From the NCBI RefSeq assembly GCF_000817815.1, contig NZ_JPRD01000023.1, forward strand, positions 1 to 64,000: a stretch of DNA of 64,000 nt, written 5' to 3'. The number at the start of each line of letters is the position of its first letter. Position 1 is the first letter of the stretch. The translations under genes were made by a program, and so were the position numbers. Shown here piece after piece: positions 9,350 through 18,478 of the stretch. The notes below the pieces were generated by a model. It was not told the origin of the DNA. It did no database searches and saw only the letters and a list, made by a program, of their open reading frames with translations. The stretch comes from Vibrio owensii CAIM 1854 = LMG 25443 (GTDB lineage Bacteria > Pseudomonadota > Gammaproteobacteria > Enterobacterales > Vibrionaceae).

Positions 9350-10933
9350 TTAAACCAAACCTTGCTCTTTTGCCATGTGGCTGGCGATGCTTGGTGCTTT
9401 CCAAATGCTTGGTAGCAAAATGAAAGACACGGGCACGGCCGTAATCACGATGAAAGATTGCAAAGCAGAGATGCCGCCAGAGCCCATCGAGATAAGCGCG
9501 ATAGCCACCACACCCATCATTAAGCCCCAGAACGAACGGATCACAGCGTTTGGCTCTGCTGAACCTGTCATTACCACACTGATGGTGTAAGTCATTGAGT
9601 CACCTGTGGTCACGATAAACGTCGTAGTCAGGATCAAGAACAATACCGAAATCACCATTGGGAATGGCAGTTCAGAGGTAATCGCAAGCAGAACCGCTGG
9701 TAGGTTAAAGCCTTCAAATGCGGATGAAATCAAACCTGGGTTTTCTAGCTCGAATGCCAAGCCACTGCCGCCAACAATACTGAACCAGAAGCAGGTAATC
9801 AGAGGTGCAGCGATGCTGATAGAAAGGATCAACTGACGAATGGTACGGCCGCGTGAGATACGCGCGATGAAGATTGCCATCATCGGGCCATAACCAATAA
9901 ACCAGCCCCAGAAGAATACTGTCCACCAACTTAGCCATTCTGTGTCGCCACGGTAAAGCGCCATCGGGAAGAAGTTGTCCACCATGCGGCCAATGCCTTG
10001 CACGTAACCATCGACAATAAAGCTGGTTGGGCCGAAGAACAGGATGTAACCAATTAGAGCCACAGACAAAATGATGTTGTAACGGCTCACAAGTTGGATG
10101 CCCTTGCTCACGCCGCTTAGCGCTGACAAGGTGTACATTAGAATTGCAGCCACAATCACCATGCTTTGAGTGATGAAAGTGTCTGGCAAACCGAATAGCG
10201 AGTTCAACGCGTAACTGATCTGCAGACCTAAGAAGCCAATTGGACCAATAGTACCAGCGGCTACGGCGATAATGCTGCAGGCGTCAGCCACGTCACCAAT
10301 CCAACCGTTGATCGCTTTGTCGCCAAAGACAGGGTAAAGCAGAGTACGCGGTTTTAGTGGTAAGCCTTTGTCGTAATGAAGGTGCATCAACACCACAGAA
10401 GAAAGACAACCTAAGATTGCCCAAGCAAGGAAGCCCCAGTGCATGAAAGACTGAGAAAGTGCATTGATTGCAGATGCTTTTGGTGATGCTTCACCGTACA
10501 GAGGCGGCGCAGAAACAAAGTGCGCGATAGGCTCAGCTGCGGCCCAGAAAACACCGCCACCCGCGAGTAGGGTACAAAGTACGATCGACAACCATTTGAA
10601 GGTATCGATATCTGGTCTCGCTAAACCACCCAAGCGCACGTAACCCGTACGACCTAGCGCGATAGCCAAACCAATAAGGAAATTTAGTAGGAGTAATACT
10701 TGCCAGAAGGCACCGAAGTATTGAGTCGCAAACCCGAAGCCTGCGTTAACCATTGCGGTCAGAGAGTCTGTATTCGTCAGAGCAAGCAATACAAACACGG
10801 TGAGGAAGCTACCACTTAGCCAGAATACTGGGTTGGTGAGTTCAAGACGCTTAAGAAGGGAAGGAGGATGAATCGCAGAATAGTCTGCCTCCTGAATAGG
10901 AGCATGAGAGGCGGCGTTCGTCATATTTGACAT
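9350..10933 (-). CDS. BCCT-family transporter (betaine/choline/carnitine type)
   Basis: A 527-residue twelve-helix secondary transporter for quaternary-amine or related zwitterionic compounds. The conserved TM4 segment FWAAAEPIAHF and the tryptophan-rich TM8 segment (WWTVFFWGWFIGYGPMMAIF) define the BCCT family. The start MSNMTNAASHAP at 10933 is chosen over an upstream in-frame GTG at 10978; a modest GAAG precedes it. The N-terminal tail is about 50 residues and the C-terminal tail is short, which may mean weak osmotic gating, though that is inference. Substrate (glycine betaine, choline, carnitine, DMSP) cannot be settled. It is monocistronic and divergent from the beta-mannosidase gene. 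Confidence 0.92.
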   Translation of the reverse strand: MSNMTNAASHAPIQEADYSAIHPPSLLKRLELTNPVFWLSGSFLTVFVLLALTNTDSLTAMVNAGFGFATQYFGAFWQVLLLLNFLIGLAIALGRTGYVRLGGLARPDIDTFKWLSIVLCTLLAGGGVFWAAAEPIAHFVSAPPLYGEASPKASAINALSQSFMHWGFLAWAILGCLSSVVLMHLHYDKGLPLKPRTLLYPVFGDKAINGWIGDVADACSIIAVAAGTIGPIGFLGLQISYALNSLFGLPDTFITQSMVIVAAILMYTLSALSGVSKGIQLVSRYNIILSVALIGYILFFGPTSFIVDGYVQGIGRMVDNFFPMALYRGDTEWLSWWTVFFWGWFIGYGPMMAIFIARISRGRTIRQLILSISIAAPLITCFWFSIVGGSGLAFELENPGLISSAFEGFNLPAVLLAITSELPFPMVISVLFLILTTTFIVTTGDSMTYTISVVMTGSAEPNAVIRSFWGLMMGVVAIALISMGSGGISALQSFIVITAVPVSFILLPSIWKAPSIASHMAKEQGLV

Positions 10934-11225
10934 AATTACTTCGCTTTTTAGGGCTCGGAAGCCGTGCATTTCCCTCACACAAATGGCTCGAAAAGTGTGA
11001 GGATGATCAAAAAGCCGCTGATACTAGCACGTTGAGATGCTCAATATAACCGTGAAACCGGATTAAATGTCGTTTTCCTAGCCAAATTACTGATTTCTGG
11101 TTAGAGAATTTTTACGTGAAGTGCGCCGCATTTCATACGGAAATGACATTCCCCTTATTCTTGTAGGGTCACCGCAAGATTACATTGAGCCAACCTGTTC
11201 TAATAAAAATTAAAGGTCTTACCCT

Positions 11226-13634
11226 ATGGCTCATTTTGAACTTAACGGAACGTGGCAACTTACCTCGCCACAGCGTCCAGATATCGATATTCCTATGACT
11301 TTGCCCGGTGACAATGTATCCGCATTGTTACAAGCGGAGCTCATCCCGAATCCCTATTTTGCTGATAACGAAGCGAAAGTTCGTTGGATTGAAACTTGTG
11401 ATTGGCACATTTCACGCGAGTTTGATGTCGATGATTCTGTGCTTTCTGCCAAACAAGTGTGGATGACGCTCACCCGTGTAGACACCTTAGCGACCTTTTA
11501 TATCAATGGTGAGCAAGCACTAACTAGCAGCAACATGTTTGCCCAGCAACGTATTGATATCAAACCTTACTTAAAACAAGGCACTAACACGATTCGAGTT
11601 GAGTTTGCCCGAGTGGATTTAGAAGGGCTAGAACGTGCGCAGAAATTGCCTTTCCCGATTCCTTCGGCGATGGGGAACAACCAGATCCCGCACATGAACT
11701 TGATTCGCAAAACCCAATGTCACTCGGGGTGGGACTGGGGCATTTGTTTGATGGTGTCTGGCATCTATGACCCGATTCAAATTGATGTCATAAACGATGT
11801 GTGGCTCAAAGGATTCTCGACAGAGCAACAATGGCAAACGGATGGTAGTGTACAGGTTGATGTATTAGTTGAAGTCGAAACCGATACTCAACCTCATGAA
11901 ATTTCAATTGAATTCGATGGTCAGCGCCAATCGCTTCAAACCGAAGGAAGTAGTTACTATCACTGCCAGTTCCATATTGCCAAGCCAAAACGCTGGTGGC
12001 CTGCGGGTTATGGCAAAGCACATCTTTATCCAATTACGGTCACTTGTGGTAAGCAAGCACTGTCACGCACGATTGGTTTGCGAGATCTGAGCCTAAACAA
12101 CCAAGCTGATGAGCATGGCTCGGCGATGGAGTTTGTTGTTAACGGCGTGCCAATCAATGCTAAGGGCGCAAACTGGATTCCGGTGGACGCCATGCCAGGG
12201 CGTGAGTGTGAAAGCCGCTATCGTGCACTTCTGCAAAGCGCGGTCGATGCCAATATGAACATGATTCGTGTCTGGGGTGGCGGCCAATATGAAAGCGAAA
12301 CGTTCTACAACCTGTGTGATGAATTAGGTCTATTGGTTTGGCAAGACATGATGTTCGCTTGCTCGCTGTATCCATCTGATGATGATTTCTTGAAAGATGT
12401 GGAACAAGAGTTGCGATTCCAAATCCCACGTTTGAAAGAGCACCCATCGATTGCACTGTGGTGTGGTGATAACGAAGTGATTGGGGCGATTGGTTGGTAC
12501 GACGAATCCAAGCACAACAAAGTCAAATACACGGTGAACTATGATCGTCTGAATCGAATGATAGAGCAGGTGATTGGTCAGCAAGATGAGTCACGTCGTT
12601 TTTGGCCAAGCTCTCCTTGTAACGGTGAGTTGGATTTTGGCGATGCATGGCATGATGACAGCAAAGGCGACATGCATTTCTGGGACGTTTGGCACTCAGG
12701 CAAATCGTTTAATGCTTATCTAAACATCAACCCGCGTTTTTGTTCCGAGTTTGGTTTCCAATCTTGGCCTTCGTTTGCCGAAGCAAAACAGTTCGTTCCA
12801 GAGCAAGACTGGAACGTCACCTCACCAACGTTTGAGCAGCACCAAAAGAACCCTCGCGGTAACAGCATCATCACGGAGATGTTTACTCGCTATTTCCGTT
12901 TCCCTTCCGGCTTCGAGCAAATGTTGTACCTCAGCCAAGTGCAGCAGGCGATGGCAATCAAAACCGCTTGTGACCATTGGCGTGCTATCTCTCCGATATG
13001 TCGTGGCATGTTGTATTGGCAGCTCAATGACAACTGGCCAGTGAGTTCTTGGTCTAGTCTGGAGTACAGTGGCCGTTGGAAGCAATTGCATTACCACGCG
13101 AAACGCTTCTTTGCGCCGCAGTATTTGGTGTTCTCAGAACACACGGGCAAGCTGACCCTACATTTGCTCAACGATGCCAAAGAATCAGTTGATGTGAGTG
13201 CGCAACTACATTGGGTGAACTGGCAAGGTGAAGTGAAGCAAACTTGGTCGCTAGAGCACACGGTTTCTAGCGACAGCAATACCGTCGTTTGGCAGTTGGA
13301 TGAGGCGTTTGATTCGTCCGAATTGAAATCGGGTTTCTTCTACGTAGAAGGGCAAGTAGGGCAAGAGAGAATCACCAACACTTGGTTTAGTACTCACGAA
13401 CTAAAATCATTGCCAATGGAAAGCGCCAAGATTGACGTAACGATTGAAGCTAACAAAGTCACACTCGTCGCAGATAAACCAGCGTTCTTTGTTCATTTGG
13501 AATGTGATACCACAGGACGCTTTGATGATTCGAGCATCACGCTACTGGCGAACCAACCTGTCACGGTTGAATTCTTGGGTGAAGATTTAGCAACGATGGC
13601 AGAATCGCTACGCGTCTATCATTTGATGCAATAA
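11226..13634 (+). CDS. Beta-mannosidase, glycoside hydrolase family 2
   Basis: An 802-residue exo-acting retaining glycosidase that removes terminal beta-mannose residues. It has the GH2 order: N-terminal jelly-roll, immunoglobulin-like domain, then the catalytic barrel. The acid/base Glu is in WCGDNE (Glu417) and the nucleophile Glu is in CSEFGFQ (Glu508). The motifs RVWGGGQYE and YWQLNDNWPV are typical of the beta-mannosidase branch. There is no signal peptide, so it should act in the cytoplasm on imported oligosaccharides. No mannan transporter gene lies next to it. Monocistronic, ended by a hairpin shared with the convergent regulator gene. Confidence 0.93.
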   Translation: MAHFELNGTWQLTSPQRPDIDIPMTLPGDNVSALLQAELIPNPYFADNEAKVRWIETCDWHISREFDVDDSVLSAKQVWMTLTRVDTLATFYINGEQALTSSNMFAQQRIDIKPYLKQGTNTIRVEFARVDLEGLERAQKLPFPIPSAMGNNQIPHMNLIRKTQCHSGWDWGICLMVSGIYDPIQIDVINDVWLKGFSTEQQWQTDGSVQVDVLVEVETDTQPHEISIEFDGQRQSLQTEGSSYYHCQFHIAKPKRWWPAGYGKAHLYPITVTCGKQALSRTIGLRDLSLNNQADEHGSAMEFVVNGVPINAKGANWIPVDAMPGRECESRYRALLQSAVDANMNMIRVWGGGQYESETFYNLCDELGLLVWQDMMFACSLYPSDDDFLKDVEQELRFQIPRLKEHPSIALWCGDNEVIGAIGWYDESKHNKVKYTVNYDRLNRMIEQVIGQQDESRRFWPSSPCNGELDFGDAWHDDSKGDMHFWDVWHSGKSFNAYLNINPRFCSEFGFQSWPSFAEAKQFVPEQDWNVTSPTFEQHQKNPRGNSIITEMFTRYFRFPSGFEQMLYLSQVQQAMAIKTACDHWRAISPICRGMLYWQLNDNWPVSSWSSLEYSGRWKQLHYHAKRFFAPQYLVFSEHTGKLTLHLLNDAKESVDVSAQLHWVNWQGEVKQTWSLEHTVSSDSNTVVWQLDEAFDSSELKSGFFYVEGQVGQERITNTWFSTHELKSLPMESAKIDVTIEANKVTLVADKPAFFVHLECDTTGRFDDSSITLLANQPVTVEFLGEDLATMAESLRVYHLMQ

Positions 13635-13670
13635 GAGAGCTCAAGCGAGTCTAAGCATAGCAAGCGCATA

Positions 13671-13700
13671 AAAGGGGGCCTCCGTGCTCCCTTTGTTTTT
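13671..13700. terminator. Bidirectional terminator after beta-mannosidase
   Basis: AAAGGGGGC / GCTCCCTTT stem with a 6-base loop and a TTTGTTTTT tail on the plus strand. The reverse strand ends CCCCCTTTT, so it may also serve the convergent c-di-GMP regulator operon. Confidence 0.75.
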
Positions 13701-13708
13701 GAACGGGG

Positions 13709-14362
13709 CTAGAACAAGTTACGTTTCGCCCAAGCGACCGCTTGCATTCGGTTCTTCACTTCCAATTTGCGGAAAATGCTATACAGGTGCGATTTCACCG
13801 TGTGCTCACTGACAAACAACGAGTCTGCAATATCAAGGTTGGAGCCGCCTTGGCACAGGGCGGTCAGTACTTGCATTTCTCGACGCGTGAGTTCAATTTC
13901 GAGTTTCGTATCCAGCTCAGTAACCGTGTGGTTAAGATTTACTAGATAGCCAAGCAGTCGATTGAGAATGTCTCGAGAGAGCCAGTTCTCCCCACTCAGA
14001 ATACCTTTCAACCCTCTGATTACCTTGTCGAAATCATCTTCAAAATAGAACAAGCCTTTGAGGTTTGACCAAGTGAGCAGGCTCTCCACGCCCAAGTTGG
14101 GTTCAGCGTTCACCAACACCGTCGCATCAACATGTTCCAATTCACTGAGCGTCATTTTGACCTCAGAGAGATCGGGCAGGGAACTGTCGACGATCGCCAT
14201 ATAGTGCTCATCTCTATAGTGAGGTAATTCTACTTCAGCCCCTTTTGCCAATAGCACTGGCTGTCCGAGTTGCTGCTCAATGGCCGATTGTAAGCCTCGA
14301 CCTTGTATATTATTGAAGGTAAACAATAAGATGGTATTGTTGGTTGCGTTGTTATTTATCAT
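13709..14362 (-). CDS. LuxR/CsgD-type regulator with VpsT-like c-di-GMP motif
   Basis: A 217-residue transcription factor with an atypical receiver-like N-terminal domain and a C-terminal LuxR helix-turn-helix (about residues 157-212; TRREMQVLTAL, SEHTVKSHLYSIFRKL). It carries Trp127-Leu-Ser-Arg130, which matches the W[FLM][TS]R motif that binds c-di-GMP dimers in V. cholerae VpsT, at nearly the same position as in that protein. The phosphoacceptor pocket is not recognisable. The gene is last in an operon with a diguanylate cyclase and an XRE regulator, so it is probably a c-di-GMP-responsive activator of biofilm or surface genes. Its targets are unknown. The start overlaps the XRE stop by one base. 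Confidence 0.88.
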   Translation of the reverse strand: MINNNATNNTILLFTFNNIQGRGLQSAIEQQLGQPVLLAKGAEVELPHYRDEHYMAIVDSSLPDLSEVKMTLSELEHVDATVLVNAEPNLGVESLLTWSNLKGLFYFEDDFDKVIRGLKGILSGENWLSRDILNRLLGYLVNLNHTVTELDTKLEIELTRREMQVLTALCQGGSNLDIADSLFVSEHTVKSHLYSIFRKLEVKNRMQAVAWAKRNLF

Positions 14363-15177
14363 TAGTGGGCCTCCTGTCGAGACTGCATAAATTCATTTCC
14401 TACTTGATGGAAGCGATAGAGCACCAGATCTAAGAGTCCATCAAAGCAATGCTTCACCATGGGGTTCTCGAATATGTGTGTCGCGGGGGCTTTAAAAAAC
14501 GTGACCCGCCGGTGGTGGTAGAAATCCCGTATGAAAATGTCGAATAGAAGTTGTTTAATTACGGGCTCATGAACCGGAAAATGGATGATGGCATTGCCCA
14601 TAACTTGGATGATGTCAGTCACCAAGAATTTCAAAATTGAGCGCCCTAAATGCCATAAGCTGAGAATCCGAAATTCAGACCTCAGCTCTTGGTAAATCAA
14701 ATGTCCAACTAGCATGCCCTTGCAATAGTAGAGGCGAGCCTTGCTGGGGGATTCGCCAAACTGGTTGAGCGTGTCCTCTACACCTCCGGGGGTAATTAAC
14801 TGCTTGTGGACAGCGTCAATTTGTTCGAACTCTGAATCGCTGATTTGGCTGAGAGAACAACTTTTCACATCGGTAACCTGATACTCGTAAACAATGTCTT
14901 TAAAGCTCAAATAGATGTTTTTACTTTGCGAGGCTTTTATCCGTTTATACTCGCTGGAAGTGTATTCATACTGCTCACCGATATAGTGAGAGAAGGCGAG
15001 TCGCTTTAATAAACTCGGTGTGACTTTTCCGCTTTCCCACTGACTTAACGTGGGTTGATTTAAGCTTTCGAAAGCGCTGTAACTCCTTGCTAAGTCGTCC
15101 GCCAATTGACCTTGAGTTAATCCCCTCTCCTTTCGAATTGCAGCGACCGCATGCGAAAATTCTAACTTGCTAACCAT
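14362..15177 (-). CDS. XRE-family helix-turn-helix regulator with unknown C-terminal domain
   Basis: A 271-residue protein with an N-terminal Cro/CI-type helix-turn-helix (about residues 8-60: IRKERGLTQGQLADDL and QPTLSQWESGKVTPS). The remaining 200 residues are predicted helical, with His- and Tyr-rich stretches, and match no domain I recognise. The start MVSKLEFSHAV at 15177 is preferred over an ATG at 15198, because AGGA lies 7 bases upstream of it. It sits between the diguanylate cyclase gene (67 bases upstream) and the VpsT-like gene (1-base overlap), so it most likely regulates or is regulated within the same c-di-GMP circuit. Confidence 0.82.
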   Translation of the reverse strand: MVSKLEFSHAVAAIRKERGLTQGQLADDLARSYSAFESLNQPTLSQWESGKVTPSLLKRLAFSHYIGEQYEYTSSEYKRIKASQSKNIYLSFKDIVYEYQVTDVKSCSLSQISDSEFEQIDAVHKQLITPGGVEDTLNQFGESPSKARLYYCKGMLVGHLIYQELRSEFRILSLWHLGRSILKFLVTDIIQVMGNAIIHFPVHEPVIKQLLFDIFIRDFYHHRRVTFFKAPATHIFENPMVKHCFDGLLDLVLYRFHQVGNEFMQSRQEAH

Positions 15178-15243
15178 ATATCTACGTCCTGAACTCATTA
15201 TATTTTTTGATTGCTTCGAAGCGGCTCGGACTGAGCCAAAACT

Positions 15244-16260
15244 CTATGTTCTTGATTTTTTAGTGAGGTACATCATTTGGTCTGCGTGCTGGATTAAGGA
15301 GTCACTACAGCTCCCTTCATAAGGGAAGCGCGCGACACCGACACTCAGACCGATGTGAACGTTTTGAAAATGGATAAAAATAGGTGCACTACATGCTTGG
15401 TGCAGCAAAGACTGAAACTGTTCTAAATCCTTTGTATGTTCTAGCTCGGGTAGACAAAGAATAAACTCATCGCCACCAATTCTTGTTGCGAACTGGCCAT
15501 CACTTAGTAGATGCAAAATGCGTTGGGCGGTAATGCGTAAAACTTTGTCTCCGGCATCATGCCCGAATTCGTCATTCACGGCTTTAAAGCCATCCAAGTC
15601 GATATAAAACAGAGTAAATGGTTGAGCACGCTGAATCTGTCGTTCTATCAGCTGGTTGCCTTTAAAGCGGGAATAACACCCTGTTAGCTCGTCAATCTCG
15701 AGCAGTCTTTCTAGTTTTTCAACTTGTTCATATTGGGTTTGCCATGCGCTGTGCCAATAGCTCTCGATAGAGCGCAACCCTTTGTAAATAAATAGGTTGA
15801 ACAAGTACAGAAACGTACTCCGAATGGAGAACTCACTTAAACCCTGTAGTTTAAACAGGTCGTTGCCTGCGGTTATCAAATCAATGTTAAAGCAAACTGC
15901 CATTGATAGGGTGTATGTGATTAATGACCAAAAAACACCGAACTCAATTAAGGCTAAAAGAAGGTTTATTGTGACTAATGACGAAAAGAGGAAGTGGCCG
16001 CCTAAGAAGTAGTACAGGTAAAAAGTGAGGGTGTAGCCGAGGATCAGAGCAATGACGACAGAGCGATGTCTTTGCTCAAATGCGAACGTTCGCCCCACCC
16101 AAAGGTAGGTAAAACAAGCAACCGCGGATAACACGTAAGGAAGGTATACAACATAATTAACCCCTCTGATTGCACAAGCGAATAGGGTAATTAGAATCCC
16201 CAAACTTGTAGAGCGCATGTAGTAGCGCGTAAAGATTTTGGTGAACTGCGTTCTGTCCAT
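15244..16260 (-). CDS. Membrane-bound diguanylate cyclase (GGDEF)
   Basis: A 338-residue protein with about six hydrophobic segments in residues 15-165, then a short coiled stretch and a complete GGDEF domain. The signature is RIGGDEF (GGDEF at 262-266), preceded by DIDELTGCYSR-type and FYIDLDGFKAVND motifs for GTP and metal binding, so it should be an active cyclase making c-di-GMP from two GTP. The allosteric RxxD site that normally lies just before GGDEF is missing, so product inhibition is probably weak. The membrane sensor region is not a named domain that I recognise. First gene of the operon with the XRE and VpsT-like regulators. Confidence 0.9.
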   Translation of the reverse strand: MDRTQFTKIFTRYYMRSTSLGILITLFACAIRGVNYVVYLPYVLSAVACFTYLWVGRTFAFEQRHRSVVIALILGYTLTFYLYYFLGGHFLFSSLVTINLLLALIEFGVFWSLITYTLSMAVCFNIDLITAGNDLFKLQGLSEFSIRSTFLYLFNLFIYKGLRSIESYWHSAWQTQYEQVEKLERLLEIDELTGCYSRFKGNQLIERQIQRAQPFTLFYIDLDGFKAVNDEFGHDAGDKVLRITAQRILHLLSDGQFATRIGGDEFILCLPELEHTKDLEQFQSLLHQACSAPIFIHFQNVHIGLSVGVARFPYEGSCSDSLIQHADQMMYLTKKSRT

Positions 16261-16632
16261 AGTTATGTCTCAAAGGAACAGCAAATAATGGGCAGTCAGA
16301 GATAGGGTTCAGTATGGATTGAGTGTGGATAGAGAACGTGAGAAACAAAGAATTTGCACCGCATGAATTTGGAAATGCGAGGCGCATATGCTTTTTCGGG
16401 CGTTTTTCTCGTCTGCAAGCGACACTGCATTTCATAAAGATGCTCGATACCTACTGCCGTTTTTATAAACTATTCTATGAGGCGAGGTTGCATAAAACTA
16501 TACGGTTTTCGGGAAAATGCCCCGATCTCAATATGTCCGCATAAAAAGTGGGTTAACAGCAAATTTATCGAGGAAAAACTAATACTTAAGTGCTATGGAG
16601 TGTGAGTGAAATCAGTCTTAAGTTTGAGATGT
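16261..16632. other. Intergenic region upstream of the GGDEF operon
   Basis: This 372-base stretch must hold the promoter of the diguanylate cyclase operon. A 73-codon plus-strand ORF at 16323-16544 has no ribosome binding site and a basic, unfamiliar product, so it is not called. No hairpin terminator is obvious after the small membrane protein gene to the right. Confidence 0.4.
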
Positions 16633-16893
16633 CTACTTGAGTTTTTGATGGATGCGGTAACCGGTTGCATAACCAAGATAAAACAGCGCTGCGAGCGTGA
16701 CGAACGCAGAAATGTAGGCAATAAAGTGATTCAAACCTAATCCAAAAGACAAGGTGAATGCAATGCCATTCACGGCTTCCATTGGGATCTTGTACCAAGA
16801 CGCATGCACGGTCGATCCAAATAGAATAAGTGTGCCAATTAAAAAGAGTGTGCCAATGGAAAGGCCAACCCATCTACTGCTGTTCATGTTCAT
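16633..16893 (-). CDS. Small two-helix membrane protein, unknown function
   Basis: About 86 residues from MNMNSSRWVGLSIG to HQKLK. Two hydrophobic segments (WVGLSIGTLFLIGTLILFG and HFIAYISAFVTLAALFYLGY) suggest an inner-membrane hairpin, with a basic C-terminus. I do not recognise the family. The start is uncertain: two ATGs stand at 16893 and 16887, both with poor ribosome binding sites, and the frame stays open further upstream to 16980. It lies 140 bases downstream of gltS on the same strand and may be co-transcribed through a weak hairpin. Confidence 0.55.
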   Translation of the reverse strand: MNMNSSRWVGLSIGTLFLIGTLILFGSTVHASWYKIPMEAVNGIAFTLSFGLGLNHFIAYISAFVTLAALFYLGYATGYRIHQKLK

Positions 16894-16989
16894 CTCAAGA
16901 GTTACTGACTTCGTAACAAAATATTTCAAGAGAAACATTATACAACTGAGTGAGGGGGGAAGTGGTAGCAATATTTGCATGAATATGAC

Positions 16990-17016
16990 AAGAGGCCACC
17001 GAAGTGACCTCTTTTT
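16990..17016. terminator. Hairpin downstream of gltS
   Basis: AAGAGGCCAC / GTGACCTCTT stem (one mismatch) with a 3-4 base loop. The T5 tail is on the plus strand, so on the gltS strand it is a hairpin without a good U-tract and may be leaky. Confidence 0.4.
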
Positions 17017-17034
17017 AACCAGATGGCGTCTTAA

Positions 17035-18261
17035 TTATCCAATCCAATTAATGAAGTACGGAATGATGAGAGCATTGGCTAAATCGATGAAGAATGCACA
17101 AACCAAAGGCACGATAATAAACGCCTGATGCGAGTTACCGTATTTTTGAGCAACTGCAGACATGTTGGCCATGGCGGTTGGGGTGGAACCCAAAGATATG
17201 CCGCCAAACCCAGAGCACACCACAGCAGCGTCGTAGTTTTTCCCCATCAATGGAAAGACGACAAATATCGCGATACAAATTGCCACCAGGAACTGCGCGC
17301 TAAGAATGATAAAAATAGGTCCAGCCAAATCGACCAAAGCCCATAGCTGCATGCTCATCAGTGACATGGCTAAGAACGCGCCCAACGCCATATCCGCGAT
17401 CAACGCAACCGCTGGTTTTCTTGCTGGCCAGCGAGTACCGGTAAGGCGAGGGTAAGAGGCAGGAATAAGATTAGAAATCAAGATACCGGCAAACAAACAG
17501 GTCACAAACAACGGTAATTCCAGCCCCAAACTGCTTACGCCTTCATTTAAAATCGCGCCCAAAATGATACAAACATGGATAGCTAACATCGCATCTAAGA
17601 AGTCATAAGCATTGATGGACGGTTGCGGTTCATCCTGCGCCGTACCCACGTCCATTTCTTCCACTTTAGCTGGCTTTAGGTTGTGTTTGTTGATCAGGTA
17701 TTTTGCAATCGGTCCGCCCATCAAGCTTGCTAAGATCAAGCCAAACGTTGCACTTGCGATGCCGATTTCCATGGCTGTATCAAGATCGAATATTTCAGCG
17801 ATGCGAGGTGACCACGCAATCGCAGTGCCGTGTCCGCCGATCAGAGACACCGTGCCGCTCAACAAGCCAACCGCCTCTGGCTGATCTAACATGGTCGCGA
17901 TTCCAATGCCGGTTAGGTTTTGAATCAACATATAACCGATGGTGACCGAAAGCAGGATCAATAATGGCTTACCGCCTTTGAACAGATCTTGAAGGCTGGC
18001 GTTGATGCCGATAGTGGTGAAGAAATACACCAACAACAAGTCTCGGGTAGCAAGATCAAATTGGACATCGATTTGAGTGACGTAATGGATAACGGCGAAC
18101 AACACCGATACCAAGATGCCGCCGGAAACCGGTTCAGGAATACTGAATTCCTTTAAGAAACTGCTGGCTTGGGTTAGGCGCCTGCCTAAAAACAACACGA
18201 TGATCCCGAGGGTCACCGCGAGAAAAGATTCGACCTGTAATACACCGTCGACAAAGTTCAT
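17035..18261 (-). CDS. gltS: Sodium/glutamate symporter
   Basis: A 408-residue inner-membrane Na+-dependent glutamate carrier. The two-repeat GltS layout is clear: LGRRLTQASSFLKEFSIPEPVSGG near the start, FFTTIGINASL and TVSLIGGHGTAIAWSP in the first half, and VVFPLMGKNYDAAVVCSGFGGISLGSTPTAMANM in the second. About ten transmembrane segments are visible. The ATG at 18261 (AGGAG 5 bases upstream) is preferred over an in-frame GTG two codons earlier. It appears to be a single gene or the head of a pair with the small membrane protein downstream. Confidence 0.94.
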   Translation of the reverse strand: MNFVDGVLQVESFLAVTLGIIVLFLGRRLTQASSFLKEFSIPEPVSGGILVSVLFAVIHYVTQIDVQFDLATRDLLLVYFFTTIGINASLQDLFKGGKPLLILLSVTIGYMLIQNLTGIGIATMLDQPEAVGLLSGTVSLIGGHGTAIAWSPRIAEIFDLDTAMEIGIASATFGLILASLMGGPIAKYLINKHNLKPAKVEEMDVGTAQDEPQPSINAYDFLDAMLAIHVCIILGAILNEGVSSLGLELPLFVTCLFAGILISNLIPASYPRLTGTRWPARKPAVALIADMALGAFLAMSLMSMQLWALVDLAGPIFIILSAQFLVAICIAIFVVFPLMGKNYDAAVVCSGFGGISLGSTPTAMANMSAVAQKYGNSHQAFIIVPLVCAFFIDLANALIIPYFINWIG

Positions 18262-18478
18262 AACCACTCCTGCTTTGGTAAAACATGATGAGAGAATTAA
18301 TCGGTACGTTTATCTCTAAACATACTGACATGTTTGTATGACATCCAATTGCATACCAACGAATTTGAACCAAGTCGGATTGTGCTGAGAATCGTATTTT
18401 CGTAACCGATAGAAAAGAGGAGTAATACAAGGTCACATGTACCTATGCATGACTCCTCTTGCTTCGACTAAGGGCTCG

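Noticed and set aside
16323..16544. A 73-codon plus-strand ORF upstream of the diguanylate cyclase operon
   Set aside because: No ribosome binding site, no recognisable product, and it overlaps what must be the operon promoter region.
18268..18478. Possible regulatory palindrome AACAT-ACTGAC-ATGTT upstream of gltS
   Set aside because: Short and of a type common by chance in AT-rich DNA; no supporting context.
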